Assembly (NCBI GenBank): GCA_039707465.1
Contig: CM077648.1
Coordinates: 14,959,119 to 15,023,118, forward strand
Direction of reading: 5' to 3'
Source: Rhabdophis nuchalis
Taxonomy: Eukaryota; Chordata; Lepidosauria; Squamata; Natricidae
Length of the DNA stretch: 64,000 nucleotides
Positions 24,991-38,200 of this stretch are shown here, one piece after another (within the stretch, counting starts at the first letter, position 1; every line of letters begins with the position of its first letter). The notes below the pieces were generated by a model. That model worked only from the letters and a program-made list of their open reading frames with translations, had not been told where the DNA came from and made no database searches. The translations under genes were made by a program, and so were the position numbers.

Positions 24991-27900
24991 CCTGTCTCGT
25001 CTTCCGGCCGCAGCCCCACTCCGTGGAAAACATAGCCACGCCGCACAATTACAGCCTGGAGCAGGACCACAGCCCCTCTCCCAACTGGTCCTTCCTTGCT
25101 CGGAGGGAAGCTTCTGCAGAAGCCCAGGCAAGTGAGAACAACTTCCAGCAGTTACGAACTCTCCGAGGCTGTAATTGTATGGGCTGTGCACACGCACCTA
25201 TGTTTTCCACGGCGTGGAGCACCGGCCGTGGAAAACATAGGCGCATTCGCACAGCCCATACAATTATAGCCTCAGAGACTTCGTAATGGCAGAAAGTTGT
25301 TCTCACTCGCCTGGGCTTCTGCAGAAGCTTCCCTCCGAGCAAGGAAGGACCAGTTGGGAGAGGGGCTGTGGTCCTGCTCCGGGCTGTAATTGTGCGGCGC
25401 GCGCGCAGCTATGTTATTTATATAGATTTGTCTGCGAGTGAGATGCAGCCATCAAAAGAGCCATATCTGCCTCGCGAGCCACAGGTTCCCAAACCCTGCC
25501 ATAAAGTATGAGTAGTTCCATATTGATGTGATTTTTGCAAGATTATTTTTTCTGAGAGTGGAGCATTTATCGGATCATGAATATATATGGAGCAGATGTC
25601 TTTTCAATGCTAATTTGGTCTGCAAAAATGTTAAAATCCTGGGAAGCATTTTTCTAGAATTTGTTAAAGAAATAGGTTAAAGAAATCTTTGTTTTAAGTC
25701 TTTTGTCTTGAAACAGCTGCAACCCTTGGTCAATTGGTACTTCAGTTACAGATGGGAAGGCGCAATCTTAGAACAAATCTGGAAAAGCAAAAAAATATTA
25801 TAAAGTTTTTTGTTTTTTATTCTCTTGCATACCATTTAAGTATACATTTACATAATTGTTATTCTTCTTTACATTTGTCATTCTTATACATTTGTTATTC
25901 CATTTAGTAGCTTATAATATACAATTTGGATTGCTTTATTTACCATCCCTTCCATCTGTTGTAACACCAACTTATTTCCTTTCCTTTTCTCCCACCCTCC
26001 CTTCTCTACTTCCTTCCTTCCACCTCTCCTTCCCCTTCCTTCCCTTACCTCTCCCCTACTCCTACTCTTCCTCTTCCCCTTCCTACTCTCTCTCCTTCTC
26101 TTCCTCTCCCTTCCACCCTCCTCTCCTTACCTCTTTCTTCCTTCCCTCCTCTTCTTCTCGTTCTCTCCTCTTTTCTCCCTTTCTTTGTCTGTTGTTATAG
26201 GTGTCTCTTTCAAATCTCAGTTTATGTTTACTTGGGATGGTATTTCCACAAACCCAAAATATAATTTAGTATCATTCCTTATTCCCTTACCTTCGCTAAT
26301 CTTTCCTAACTCTGTTTTTTCCCTTTATATCTCTCTCTTTAATATCTACTTTATTATTTTTCAAATTTATACCCCGCCCTTCTCCTTGCAAGGACCCAGG
26401 GCGGCCTTGGTACTTTAGTACTTTAGTACTTTCTTTTCTATTTTCCCCCTCTTCCCCCCCCCCCCCGCCCCCTTTTCTCATTTAATAGTGCATCATCTGG
26501 GTTCTGTTTCTTTCCCTTGCTTGGAAAAGCAAAAATTAATGTATTGTACATTGGGAGTATTCTGCACACTCTTTTTTATTCTTGAAAGAATAAATGGTAA
26601 TGGTATCTGAATTTTGAAGCATCTTTCTGTTGGGAATTTAAGAAATGTAAATTTCAATCATCGTTTTGACTTTCTATGGTTTCTTGCCACAGTGTAGTTG
26701 AACCTTTCAGATATTTGAAGGGACTTTTGACCAAGATTTCAGTTGTTCAGTTGTGCAACATTATGCATGGAATTGTACGAAGGTCTATATTTTGTTGTTT
26801 TTCACATTGTCCTCTTGTTTTTCCACTTCTTTGTTTTGTCTTTTTTTTTAAATCACAAAAAAACCCTTCAGGGAACGGGTGGGCAGCCTTCAGCGTGTCT
26901 GGCAGCCTGCAGCTTCTAAAACCCTCCAGGATTGTCCTGTTGCAAAGCTGGTGGCAAACTGTTGACTAACAACAACACAATGTCCATGTTTTTTCAGTGG
27001 GGAAACAAGAGGATTAAGTCTCCAAGACTAATGTGGGTTCTCCCTCCCACCCACCCAATCTCATTTTCCCAGTTCATCCCTAATTGGGAGTGACTGTCTG
27101 GGTTTCCAGGCCTTTATTATTTTACAACAGATGGGGTAGGCATGCATTTATATTTAGTGTGCGAATTAAAGTCAATCTGTACTTTTTATGTTGGCATTTT
27201 TGCCTACAGTGTGTTTTTCTTTCTGCAGAGACCAATGGGAAACTTTTGGAGGAGAAATCAGAGGACACCGACTATGATGGCTCATCTTTGCCAGAAGATT
27301 TGTCTGAGGTATCATAATTATTTCTATAAAAGTATATTTCTATACTTTTTTTTGGCAGAGTTTTTCTACCCAGTATTTTCCTTGTCTTTGTTGATTGAGC
27401 TCTCATCCTGTCCAATGTAGGGGGTGAGCTAAATGTGTATTTGATATTAAAAAGCAGTCCTCAATAGAGTCCTATCTCACTGTGCCTCATAAGACTAATG
27501 ACAAACAAACAAACAAATTAGTGCTTAGACAGACAGACAGACAACAAAGTGCTTAATTAATCCAAACCGTAATCCTCACTTCTTTACATTCCAATAGATA
27601 AGTACTTTGTAAATAATCCCACAAGACAATCTCATCCATAATCTAAAACTACCACAGAATGTAAAATGAAGACCTCATAAAATTTGTCCCATTAATTTGC
27701 TTTCAGTAAAGTCGAATCCTAACCTTAACTTCTTCAAATCTCCAGTCAAAAATATAACCTGCATAACCAATCATAAACTCTACTGAAAGTCTAATATAAA
27801 CGTAACACTCTTGAAGGAACATCCTCCTGCAAAATGGACCTACAAGACCAAAAAATACATCGGGGCAGTTGTCTATTCATCATATGTAATTGAGCCTGGA

Positions 27901-29209
27901 ATTAGAGTCATATGTTGTTGTGGTCGCAAGGCAAAAACATTACGTGGCTGGACCTGGTTTATTTATTATTTATTTATTTATTTATTTATTTTTCTGATGG
28001 TCAAAGGATGCAGTCATTGAGCAATGGGTGGGGTTTTTTGTTGCCAGAAACAGGAAGCAAATGCTAAAACTCAGCCAAAAAACTCCCATCATTTATGGTC
28101 ACATGACCACAGGACACTGCAAACGGCCATACAGGTGGGTCCGTTTCCAAGACCCAAAATGTGATCACGTAATAGCAAGGGAGGGGCAGCTGTTGGAACT
28201 TTGAAAACAGGCTGTAAGTAACTTTTAGGGCAGGAGCTTCATTGTAACTTTGAACAGCTGTTGTAAGTAAAGACTTACCGGTATGCAAATCTATAATAAA
28301 TAAAAATGTAACAAGAGTTCGTTCAAAACCGCTAATCCCCGAAAATACTGCACCGATCGCTTCCAAATTTTCACACAACGTTCCTTTCAAATACAGCACC
28401 AATGATATATATGTAGATTGTGTAGATGTCACACCTGTGCCAGGAACACTCAACGGAAATGTAAAAAATTGTAAAAAAGGTAGGTAGATGGATACAGAGA
28501 GAGCAGTGGGCCACAGGTATTATGTCATCCTTTATGACATAAAATACTCTGAGGGAGAAATACAGTAGGTAGGTAGATAGAGGGATAGAGAGAGGGAGAA
28601 ATACAGTAGGTAGGTAGGTAGAGGGATAGAGAGGGAGAGGAAGAAATACGGTAGGTAGGTAGGTAGGTAGGTAGGTAGGTAGGTAGGTAGGTAGATAGGT
28701 AGGTAGATAAAGGGATAGGAAGAGGGAGAAATACAGTAGGTAGGTAGGTAGGCAGCTATAGGGATAGAGGGAGGGAGAAATGTAGGTAGGTAGGTAGGTA
28801 GGTAGAGGAAGGGAGGGAGAAATACAGTAGGTAGGTAGGTTGGGGGTTATACGGTGGTTGTGTGTACGTGTTTGTGCAGGTGTAGATCTACACACAGGTT
28901 GGTTGGCCATTTAACCAGATTGGGCCACAGCAACACATGGCCAGGAACGGCTAGTAGGCTATATAATTAAATCGTTAGCACTCTTCCAGCACCATATCAG
29001 GTTGGCGGAAATTTCACTCAAAGAAACCTATTGCAGAAAGGCAGGGAAATTTCTTATAGTCTGGAAATTCCCTCTCCCTTGTTTGGTCTGTAGCTGATTG
29101 CAAACTCTTTCTAATCCGCCTTTTCCCTTAGCAGACCCAAATAAATGGCTGCGAAGAACATTGCAATGGCAACAGATTGTGTGGACGGTGAGTCCTTTCC
29201 TTTGGGATA

Positions 29210-29243
<34 letters not shown>

Positions 29244-32200
29244 AAATGGGGGGGAAATGTTTACACCCAGCATTCTGATTAAGAAAATAATGCCATTATG
29301 CTTTATCACCTCTGTCAATTAAAATGATTGCTGTCTTTTGGAAGAGAGGTATCTATTTTTTGTCTCAGAAGAATGTATTTCTCATATTATTTTTCAGATT
29401 ACCTCAGCAACCTTTGATAGCCCAGGTAGATGATGATGATATTACCTGGGGAAGTGAAGAGTTGCCCATTGAATCAATAAACCAGCCACATTCTGTTAAA
29501 GGTAGGTAGCTATTACTGTATTCTCCAAATTGATAACTGCTAAAATCCCAATTTGTCATATTTTAATATCAGTCAGTCCTGGAAACAGTAATATTCATAG
29601 TAACAAACTGGATTTCTAGTTGTAGAGTTTTCCAAAGAATACATTTAGTCTTCACCCAGCAGTAGGATCCCTGAGGATTAATTCCTTTTTATATTCAAGA
29701 ATGATCTGGAACTCTCTATCTAAAACCAGGGATCTGCAAAGTTGGCCCTTTTATGACTGGTGGACTTCCACTCCCAGAATTCCCCAGCCAGCCAGGCTGG
29801 CTGGGGAATTCTGGGAGTGGAAGTCCACCAGTCTTAAAAAGAGCCACCTTTGCAGACTCCTGCCTTAAACCAACTGTTGTCATCTTCAAAGATGTACAGC
29901 TCTGTTCAGAAAGAGACACACTCCAAAATATCAGCAAGATCAAGACCGAGAACTGTGAAATGATGAAACAAATTAAATTGGATTTGATGCACATTTAAAT
30001 GTCGTTAAAGTCTCCAATCACTTTTCAGATATTTAATCTCTTTTCTGATTTTTCATGTTAAAAATTAGAGTTTGTTGACAATTTGGAGGTCTCTGAAAAT
30101 AACTCCCAAGTTGTGATTTACTGCAGTCACAAGTGTTTGGGCAAGTGGACTTTTCCCAGCCTGTTGCTTGAGGCAGGAAAAATCTTCATGTCAAGTTTGT
30201 GATCCTTGTAACGGTTGCATGTGTGATCGATGTGTTGATGTGTCACTTGACAAGGCTTGAGGCATGGAACTTTAAAAACTGGAGGAGATGTAGGTCTACC
30301 TGTCCAGATTCCCACTGTCAATGAGAGGCAGACTATTACTGAAAGGTGAGATAATTTAATGGCAATGCCCTATTGCCGCTACCGTATTTTTCGGAGTATA
30401 AGACACACCTTTTTCTCTCAAAAAAGAGGCTAAAAATCTGGGTGCACATTATACACTGAATACAGCATTTTTTTGCCTCCCGAAACGCCACCCCATGCTC
30501 AAAAAGGGCAGTGCATCGCTTATAGGAGGCTTTCACAGAGCTCATGGAGGCTGGGGAGGGCAGAAATGAGCAGAAAATGGGCCATTTTTTGCTCAATTGT
30601 GCCCCCCCCCAGCCCACAGGAGCACTCTATAAGCTTCCTAATGCCCTTTTTTTGTGGGGGAGGGGGAAACCAGGCCCGTTTCCATGAAAAACGGGCGGTT
30701 TTTGAGAGGTTTGCAGAGTGCACAAACTTTTTTTTTTAAATTTGCCTCTTCAAAACCTTGGTGCATCTTATACTCCGGTGCATCTTATAGCCCGAAAAAT
30801 ACGGTAAATAGTATTTTTTCTGGGCCACTTAATATAATATTAATAGGGCTGGAAAAATTCTGGATGACTCTTTGCCATCCAGTACTTTCCTGATTTGTGC
30901 AGCTAGCTCAGAGCTGATAGCTCTAGTTGTCCTAAGAGAAATGTTCCCTTATTCTGGGATAAATCTCCCAAAGTGATGGACAGAAAGAGGTTTCCTTACA
31001 ACATTCACAACAAGGCTGCCAGAATCAACTGGCTGGTGACAAAACATCCAATTATTGAATGAAGAGTTTCCTGTATCATCTGCTTCCATCTAGTGGTTGC
31101 CCAAATGTTAGCAGCTGAGATATGGCAACTCTACACTTACGAGAGAGGCAAACTAATTAGACTGGCCCTTTTTTAAATTGGCCAATTACGTCCTTTCAAT
31201 TTATGGATGTAATTGAGGGTTTTCATTGGGAAAGAGAGAGGAAAAGGATTGTGATAGATCAGTTGTGGAAAGGAACAACTTTTTTGTGTAAGTATGAAAT
31301 AGGTTTCTAGGTGGTGTAAATGGAATGAAACTCCAAGTGTCGTGGTAAGGGTTAAGCACTGAATGTGGAGGTTTAATGCTTAGGAGTTGTTTACCACTTG
31401 GATTATTTATGGGAGCCTTTATAAAGGTTGTCATCCTAGTATGTTTTAATCAGCCTCTGACAGCCTGCAAACTATATCATGGTGGCCACGGTGGGTATAG
31501 TTCATAAGTTAGCAGCATCGTAAGGAGTTTTCATGTGGATTTTTATCGACACCCATACATCTATCTTCTTTCTTTTCCAGACTGCCCATTAATCACCAAT
31601 GAAGAACTTGCTTCTCTTCCAGTAGTCCAAATTTTTCCTTCGGGCAACTACACAGGAACCAAATTAAAATCAACTATTCAAAACTTACGAGGCATCCTGG
31701 AACAAGGGGTCCCATCTAAGGAGATTGAGGTGCGTAGAACGTCTATAAAGGCAACCCTGAAAACAAGAAAAAATACTCTGTTCTCTGTTGTGATGGCAAA
31801 ATAATAGTTTTGTTCTCGCCTTGGCTTCAATGGGAAACCTGAGGATATTTACAATTAATGCTTTTTTTTTTCTTATTACCCTGTTTTCCCCAAAATAAGT
31901 CTTCCCCAGATAATAAGCCCTCTCTGAAAATACTGCAACATAGCAGCAGCTATGTGACCACGCTCGACACCTCCTGCACCTCAAAAATAATAAGATCTCC
32001 CTGAAAATAAGACCAAGCGCTTATTTCCTAGTTCCACCTCTAGGCCACAGCAGGGCGCTAGAATGTGTGTGTGTGATTGCAGGGCGCTGCAAAGAGCCAT
32101 AAATGCAGGCTGGTTGCTTAGTGCCCAAATTATGGTCACGTAACTGTGGGAGGCGCCCAGATGTTAGAATTTCAAATTTGGGGCATAAATCACATTTTGC

Positions 32201-35200
32201 AGGTCTATCATAATTTTGGAAGGTTGCTAAGGGTCCAGTCGTATGCCAAGGACTGCCTGTAGAAGTGTATATCTGTAGCTCAGACTTGGTGGTGATGATG
32301 TTGGCTAGCTCAGTGTTTCTCAACCTTGGCGACTTTAAGTCCTGTGGACTTCAACTCCCAGAATTCCCCAGCCAGCACAGCTGGCTGGGGAATTCTGGGA
32401 GTTGAAGTCCACAGGACTTAAAATCGCCAAGGTTGAGAAACACTGGGCTAGCTGAATAATGGAACATCTGTAAGCAGACCACAAGGAAAACTCCACAATT
32501 TTCTTTGTTTCCTTTGTTTGTCAGAATCTTTGTTCACCTCAACCTTGTTAAGAAAGTTTGGATAGCCATTTGTCTGAAAGGGTATAGGGCTTCCTGCCTA
32601 GGCAGGGGGTTGGACTAGAAGACCTCCAAGGTCCCTTCCAACTCTACTATTGTATTGTAATCCCATGCGATCACTCACGTCCGACCCCATCGGATGCCTG
32701 TTTAAGTCTTCATTTCCCTGACTTACATCCATTCGTTTAGTAACCATTCAAAGTTACAACAGCACTTTAAAAAGTGACATGACGTTTTTCACACAACCGT
32801 TGCAACATCACGACATCAAAATTCAGATGCTTGGCAACTGAGTCATATATATGACGGTGGCAATGTCCCGGGGGGTATGATCCTTGCGACCATCGGACAA
32901 GCCAAGTCAATGGGGAAGCCAGATTCACTTTACAAGCATGCTACTAAGTTAGCAACTGCAGTGATTTACTTAACCACTGCGGCAAGAAAGGTCATAAAAT
33001 GGGGCAAAACTCACTTAACAACTGGCAAAAAATTAGGGCTCTGTTGCAGTTGTAAGTGCAGGACCTCCTATAATTTGGTGCCAACAGGAACCCAAGTTTC
33101 CATGAATATCAGTTTGATCACGGATCTGTTGGGCACCAAACAAGATGTCCATAAGAACTTATCTGGTAGAGATAAGCTTACCTAACACTAGTGAAATACG
33201 AACATTGTTGAAATTATTCAATCATTTAATAAAATATCAATTATTTTCTACATTTGCTACTCCGCTAAATGACCCCAGGTTTTATTGCCATCATTGTTTC
33301 CATGGTTCTTTATCATACCTTGCTTAATTACTTAATCACGAGCTTTATTCAGGGGAGTATTAATCTAAAGCTTTAATTGAATAATCTAATTGCCCATTAT
33401 CAAGCTATTAAACTAAACCTTGTCTCACACTTCAAATCTCTCAGCCATCTGTGTTGATCTGGGCGACATAGACCATATTTAATGTAGTATATTCTTCTTT
33501 AAAGGCAAAAGAAGACTTCAACAATATGTCATCCATTTAGGAATATTTTGTCATTACAGAGTCTTCATGATTTAAAGCCACTGGATCAATGTTTGGTTGG
33601 CCAAACGAAGGAAAACAGAAAGAAGAATAGATATAAGAACATCCTGCCTTGTAAGTTTTCATTTCCAAAAGCTCGCTTATTATTTAATTTATTCTTTTTA
33701 ATTCTTGTAGTCATTAATGACTGCCTTTGAGACAGCAACAGATGGAATATTTATGTCAGAAGATTACCTGTAGAAGTGTGGTTTAGTTGTCTTAGAAAAT
33801 TAAGCCCTTTTTTATTTAAAAAAATAGCTTGTTGCGCAAGTCATCATGCTAATTCTTCAGTTTAGTATAATAGTGACATATTTTTAGGATGGATGGAGGG
33901 GGGGGATAATTCAGCAGGAATTATATCCTAGGGAAATAATAATAATTTGGCAGTCAGTGATATTGTTCATAACTACAAATTCTATAGACAATTTTAGTTC
34001 ATCTATTTCTTAATGGCACATGTTATGTGAAACCAAGCTTAAGATGCCCCACAGACACTCTGTGTGTATGCGTGTGCATGCACACGTATGCACACACATG
34101 TACACACCTTCAAGTCAATTTTAATTCCCGGGGACTGCCTACAAAAGTCCCTGCAGTTTTTCCGGCAAGGTTTTTCAGAAGTGGTTTGCCATTGCGTCCT
34201 TCCAAGGGCTGAGACAGAAAGACTGGCCCCAGGTCACCCAGCTGGCTTTGTGCTTAAGGTAGAACTAGAATTCACAGCCTCCTGGTGTCTAGCCCAGTTC
34301 CTTAATCACTACACCAAACTGGTTCTCATAGTTAAGATATAGGGCTGGAAATAATACTATGACGAAGTACAAGTACATTGAATTAAAACGTTAGTATATT
34401 CGCCCTACTTTTCTATTGTCCCTTGTTTCCTTCCTCTTCCTGTTTGGTTTTACTTAGCTTAGATTTTAAGTTGGTCAAATTCCATCCTTGTTGCTCAGTT
34501 GATAATGAATGAAGACCATGTCCTTCTCTGTTGGGAACTGCAGATGACACGACAAGGGTGCTTCTTGGGCCTGAAGGCGGCTATATCAATGCCAGTTTTA
34601 TCCGGATGCTGGTGGGGTCAAAGGAATACCTTTACATTGCATGCCAAGGACCCCTCCCTAATACAGTGGATGACTTCTGGCAAATGGCTTGGGAACAGAA
34701 ATGCACTCTTGTAGCCATGATGACCCAGGAAGTAGAAGGAGAAAAGGTCAAATGCCAGCGGTACTGGCCCAGCGCTCTGGGCAAAACCACAATGGTCAGC
34801 GATAAACTCCGTCTCTCTCTGGTGCGGCTGCAGGAACTCAAAGGTTTCATCATTAGGATCATGGAGCTCGAGGACATTCAAGTAAGGCCCTTGTCTTGAG
34901 GGTGGTTTTATGGGAGACCCAGCCTTGAGGAATCTGAGGGAGGGGGGAGGTAGAAACTCACTTCTGCTCCTCTTTCTTGCTTCTTACAGTTCCAAAACCT
35001 GCTGATCTAATGTCAAAAGTTGCCATTGGGGACAAAGGATTCAGACATTTGCAGAGGATTTCTATATTTATTTTTATTTCATTAAGCATGTATTAGACCA
35101 GGGGTCCCCAACCTTTTTTACACCAGAGACCGGTTTCATTTTAAAGAAAATTCTGCGGACCGGCTGGCGTAGAGAAGGAGCGGGAGGGGGGGGGACAGGC

Positions 35201-38200
35201 GGCACATGCGCATGCGGGGGGGGAGTCAGCTCACTCGGCCCTCTAGGGCCTCCAACGGCGCAAATGGCTGTGCCTGCGCTCTCCTGCATCCGGCGTGCGC
35301 TCTGCCCAGGAAGCTGCCCCCTCCTCCTCCTCTCCGACCCTGCGGCCCGGTTCCTATCAAGCCACGGACCGGCACCGATCCACAGACCGGGGGTTGGGGA
35401 CCCCTGTATTAGACAACATATATATGTATAAGCCTGATTATGAATACACGAAATGGATACGAATACAAGGGAATATTAGGGCAGGGACGGTAGGCGCGTT
35501 GGTGCGCTTATGCAACGCTCTTTATGGACCTCTTAGGAATGGGGCGAGATCGACAGTAGATAGTTTAAGGTTAAAGTTTTGGGGGTTTGGGAAAGAAACC
35601 ACAGAGTCAGGTAGAGCAGGGGTCTCCAACCTTTGCAACTTGAAGTCTGAAGGACTTCAGCTCCCATACTTCTCCAGCCAGCTTTGCTGTAATGTACAAA
35701 GAAACTGTAATGAATGAAAGAGAATTTTGCTATGGATTTGATCTTTTTTTAAAAATTAGATTGGACTGTTCGTCCTTGTTGTGAGATTTGTTCTCTTCAA
35801 AACACTTGATGGTCTTAATTTCTCTGTTTGTGTTCTTGTTTGAATTTCAAATCTACAGACTGGGGAAATCCGGCATATTTCCCATTTAAACTTTACTGCT
35901 TGGCCTGATCATGACACACCATCTCAACCAAATGATCTGATAACTTTCATCTCCTACATGAGGCACATCCACAAATCAGGACCCATCATTACGCACTGCA
36001 GTGCAGGCATTGGGCGATCAGGGACGCTTATTTGCCTTGACGTGGTCCTGGGCTTAATCAGTCAAGACCTGGAGGTGAGTAAACCTACATGAAACCTCCT
36101 CCAATCCTTTACATTTGAGACTGTAATTCACCAAATTCTAAGTGGGGAATTCTATGGAAATTCTGGTCATCCAAACTCATCTGAAGAATTCCAGATTGGG
36201 GAAATTTATTTTAATTATTCCTACAACGGATATTGAATTAATTTATTGATATATGTACATCTCGGCTCATTCCACTTTAGTCTGTTTTTAAAATCTCCAT
36301 TGGCTGCACAGTACAATTTTAATATATGACCCATGAGAAATTTTTTAGAACTTTCTCATTCTATTAATATCAGCTCCATGTCTTCTGAGTCAGATTCCTT
36401 GTCCCAATGTTGGAGTAATATGCAAAGCAGAATGCAGATTTTTAAAAGATGTGAATATTCGTAGCTTCATCATGAACCATCAGAAGGTGGCACCAAATGC
36501 AGACAAGGTTCTTGCAACCGAGCAGGGTGGGATTAAAACTTTTTAGCAACCAGTTGTCTGCTTGGTTGCTGTGTGGGTGTGGCCATGGTGGGCAAGGCCT
36601 ACTTGGCCTCCTATGCCACAGGGATGGGGGGGGGGTGTTTCCTTGAGCCTCCGTGAAAGTGAAAACGGCCTCCGGAGGCTTCCGGAACTTCCAGGAGGCT
36701 CAATTTTTCACCCTCCCAGAGCCTCCACGCGGGCCCTGCACTTACCTAGCATCCAAAATGGGCCACGTAGAGACTCCTGGGAGGGGTGGGCGGGGCCAGC
36801 CAGTCCTTTCAACTACTGGTTTGGCGAACCAGATGTAAAATTAGCATCCAGTTCGCCTGAACTGGTCCGAACCAGCTGAATCCCACCCCTGCAACTGAGA
36901 TGGCTTGCATCTGTTGGGATGTCCTCTGCTTTGCGAAGCCCAGGAGTCATATTTGGTGCTGAGCATCAGTTCCAAACGTTGGGAGGGATGAATTCCATAA
37001 AAATTTCACAACGTGCAATTTAGATTGGGTGTTGTTTTTTCTTCTTCGCAGTTTGATATCTCCGAAGTGGTGCGGCTGATGCGTTTGCAAAGGCATGGCA
37101 TGATACAAACTGAGGTATGTTTATCCTGAATTGCAACCCCTGGTCCTGCTTCTCAGGTTTTCTAGTTTCTTAACAACAAAGAGTCCTGGGAAATGAAAAC
37201 AAAGGAGAAAATGGAAAGTTTATTTATTTTATTGGATTTCTGTATTTTTTTTGTAGCTGAGACTCTGGATAGTTTTATAATCATGGAAAATAAGAATAAA
37301 ACCATTGGTGGGGGGAAAAAAGTTTACAAAGTGAGGACAGTAAGAAGAGAAACCAATATAAAAGTAAAGTGTAGTTCTGAGATCTATAAAATGCTGAATT
37401 TTTAAAAAGGGGTCAGAAAAAAAGTCTTCATGTGACGTTGTAAAATGAGTAACAATGAAACAAGAGGGAATAACTGAAAAATAAGGCTGTGCAAAACATG
37501 ATTGATTCTGTCTCAGCTTTTCAGAGCCGCCATGTCTGCCTTACAGAAGATGTAGTTGCTTTAATCAGCTTTGCACTGACCTGCTTTGCAAAGTACTTGT
37601 TTTCAAATATTCTGCATCATTTTAAAATAAATCTTTACATATTCTATTTGGAAACCACCCAGACTCGTTCCCTAAGGAAGATGGGCGGTTTCGAAATAGG
37701 ATATATTAAATAAATAAATGTTGGTATTCAACTCCCTCCAGAAGGAAAGACTGAAATTCTGACAATAGAAATTAAGTGATGAAAGGAACTTTCAGGCAAT
37801 GCAAATTTGTCACACTTCCTTCCCTGTGACCTTTTTTTTTTTTTTACAACGTTCCTGAGACTATACAGTTTTGTGAGATTGGAAACTGAAGTGAGAAATG
37901 CCTTGCACTATTGCAGCCAAGAGATTTTATATATTGGCTGCCCATACATTTTGCAACCTCCCATGTTGCCGCCCTGGGTCCTAACAAGGAGAAGGGCGGG
38001 GTATAAATTTAATAAAATAAAATAAATAAAATGAAATACATCCACAAGATGCAATCTATCTTTTGCTGAGGGTGAAGAATGTTGGGTAAGGAAGGGTGGG
38101 AATCCGTGAAGCAGAATTTTCTCTACTATCACAGCCAAAACGTGTCTCTTGTTTGGCATTCGCTCCCACAGAGAGGGACTTCTCCGGGTGCCATCCACTA

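Noticed and set aside
24767..25286. Frames rich in serine and leucine or with RERERE
   Set aside because: TC-rich tract and palindrome arms of a hAT element.
28371..28910. 179-codon minus frame with YLPTYLPT repeats
   Set aside because: GGTA tandem array.
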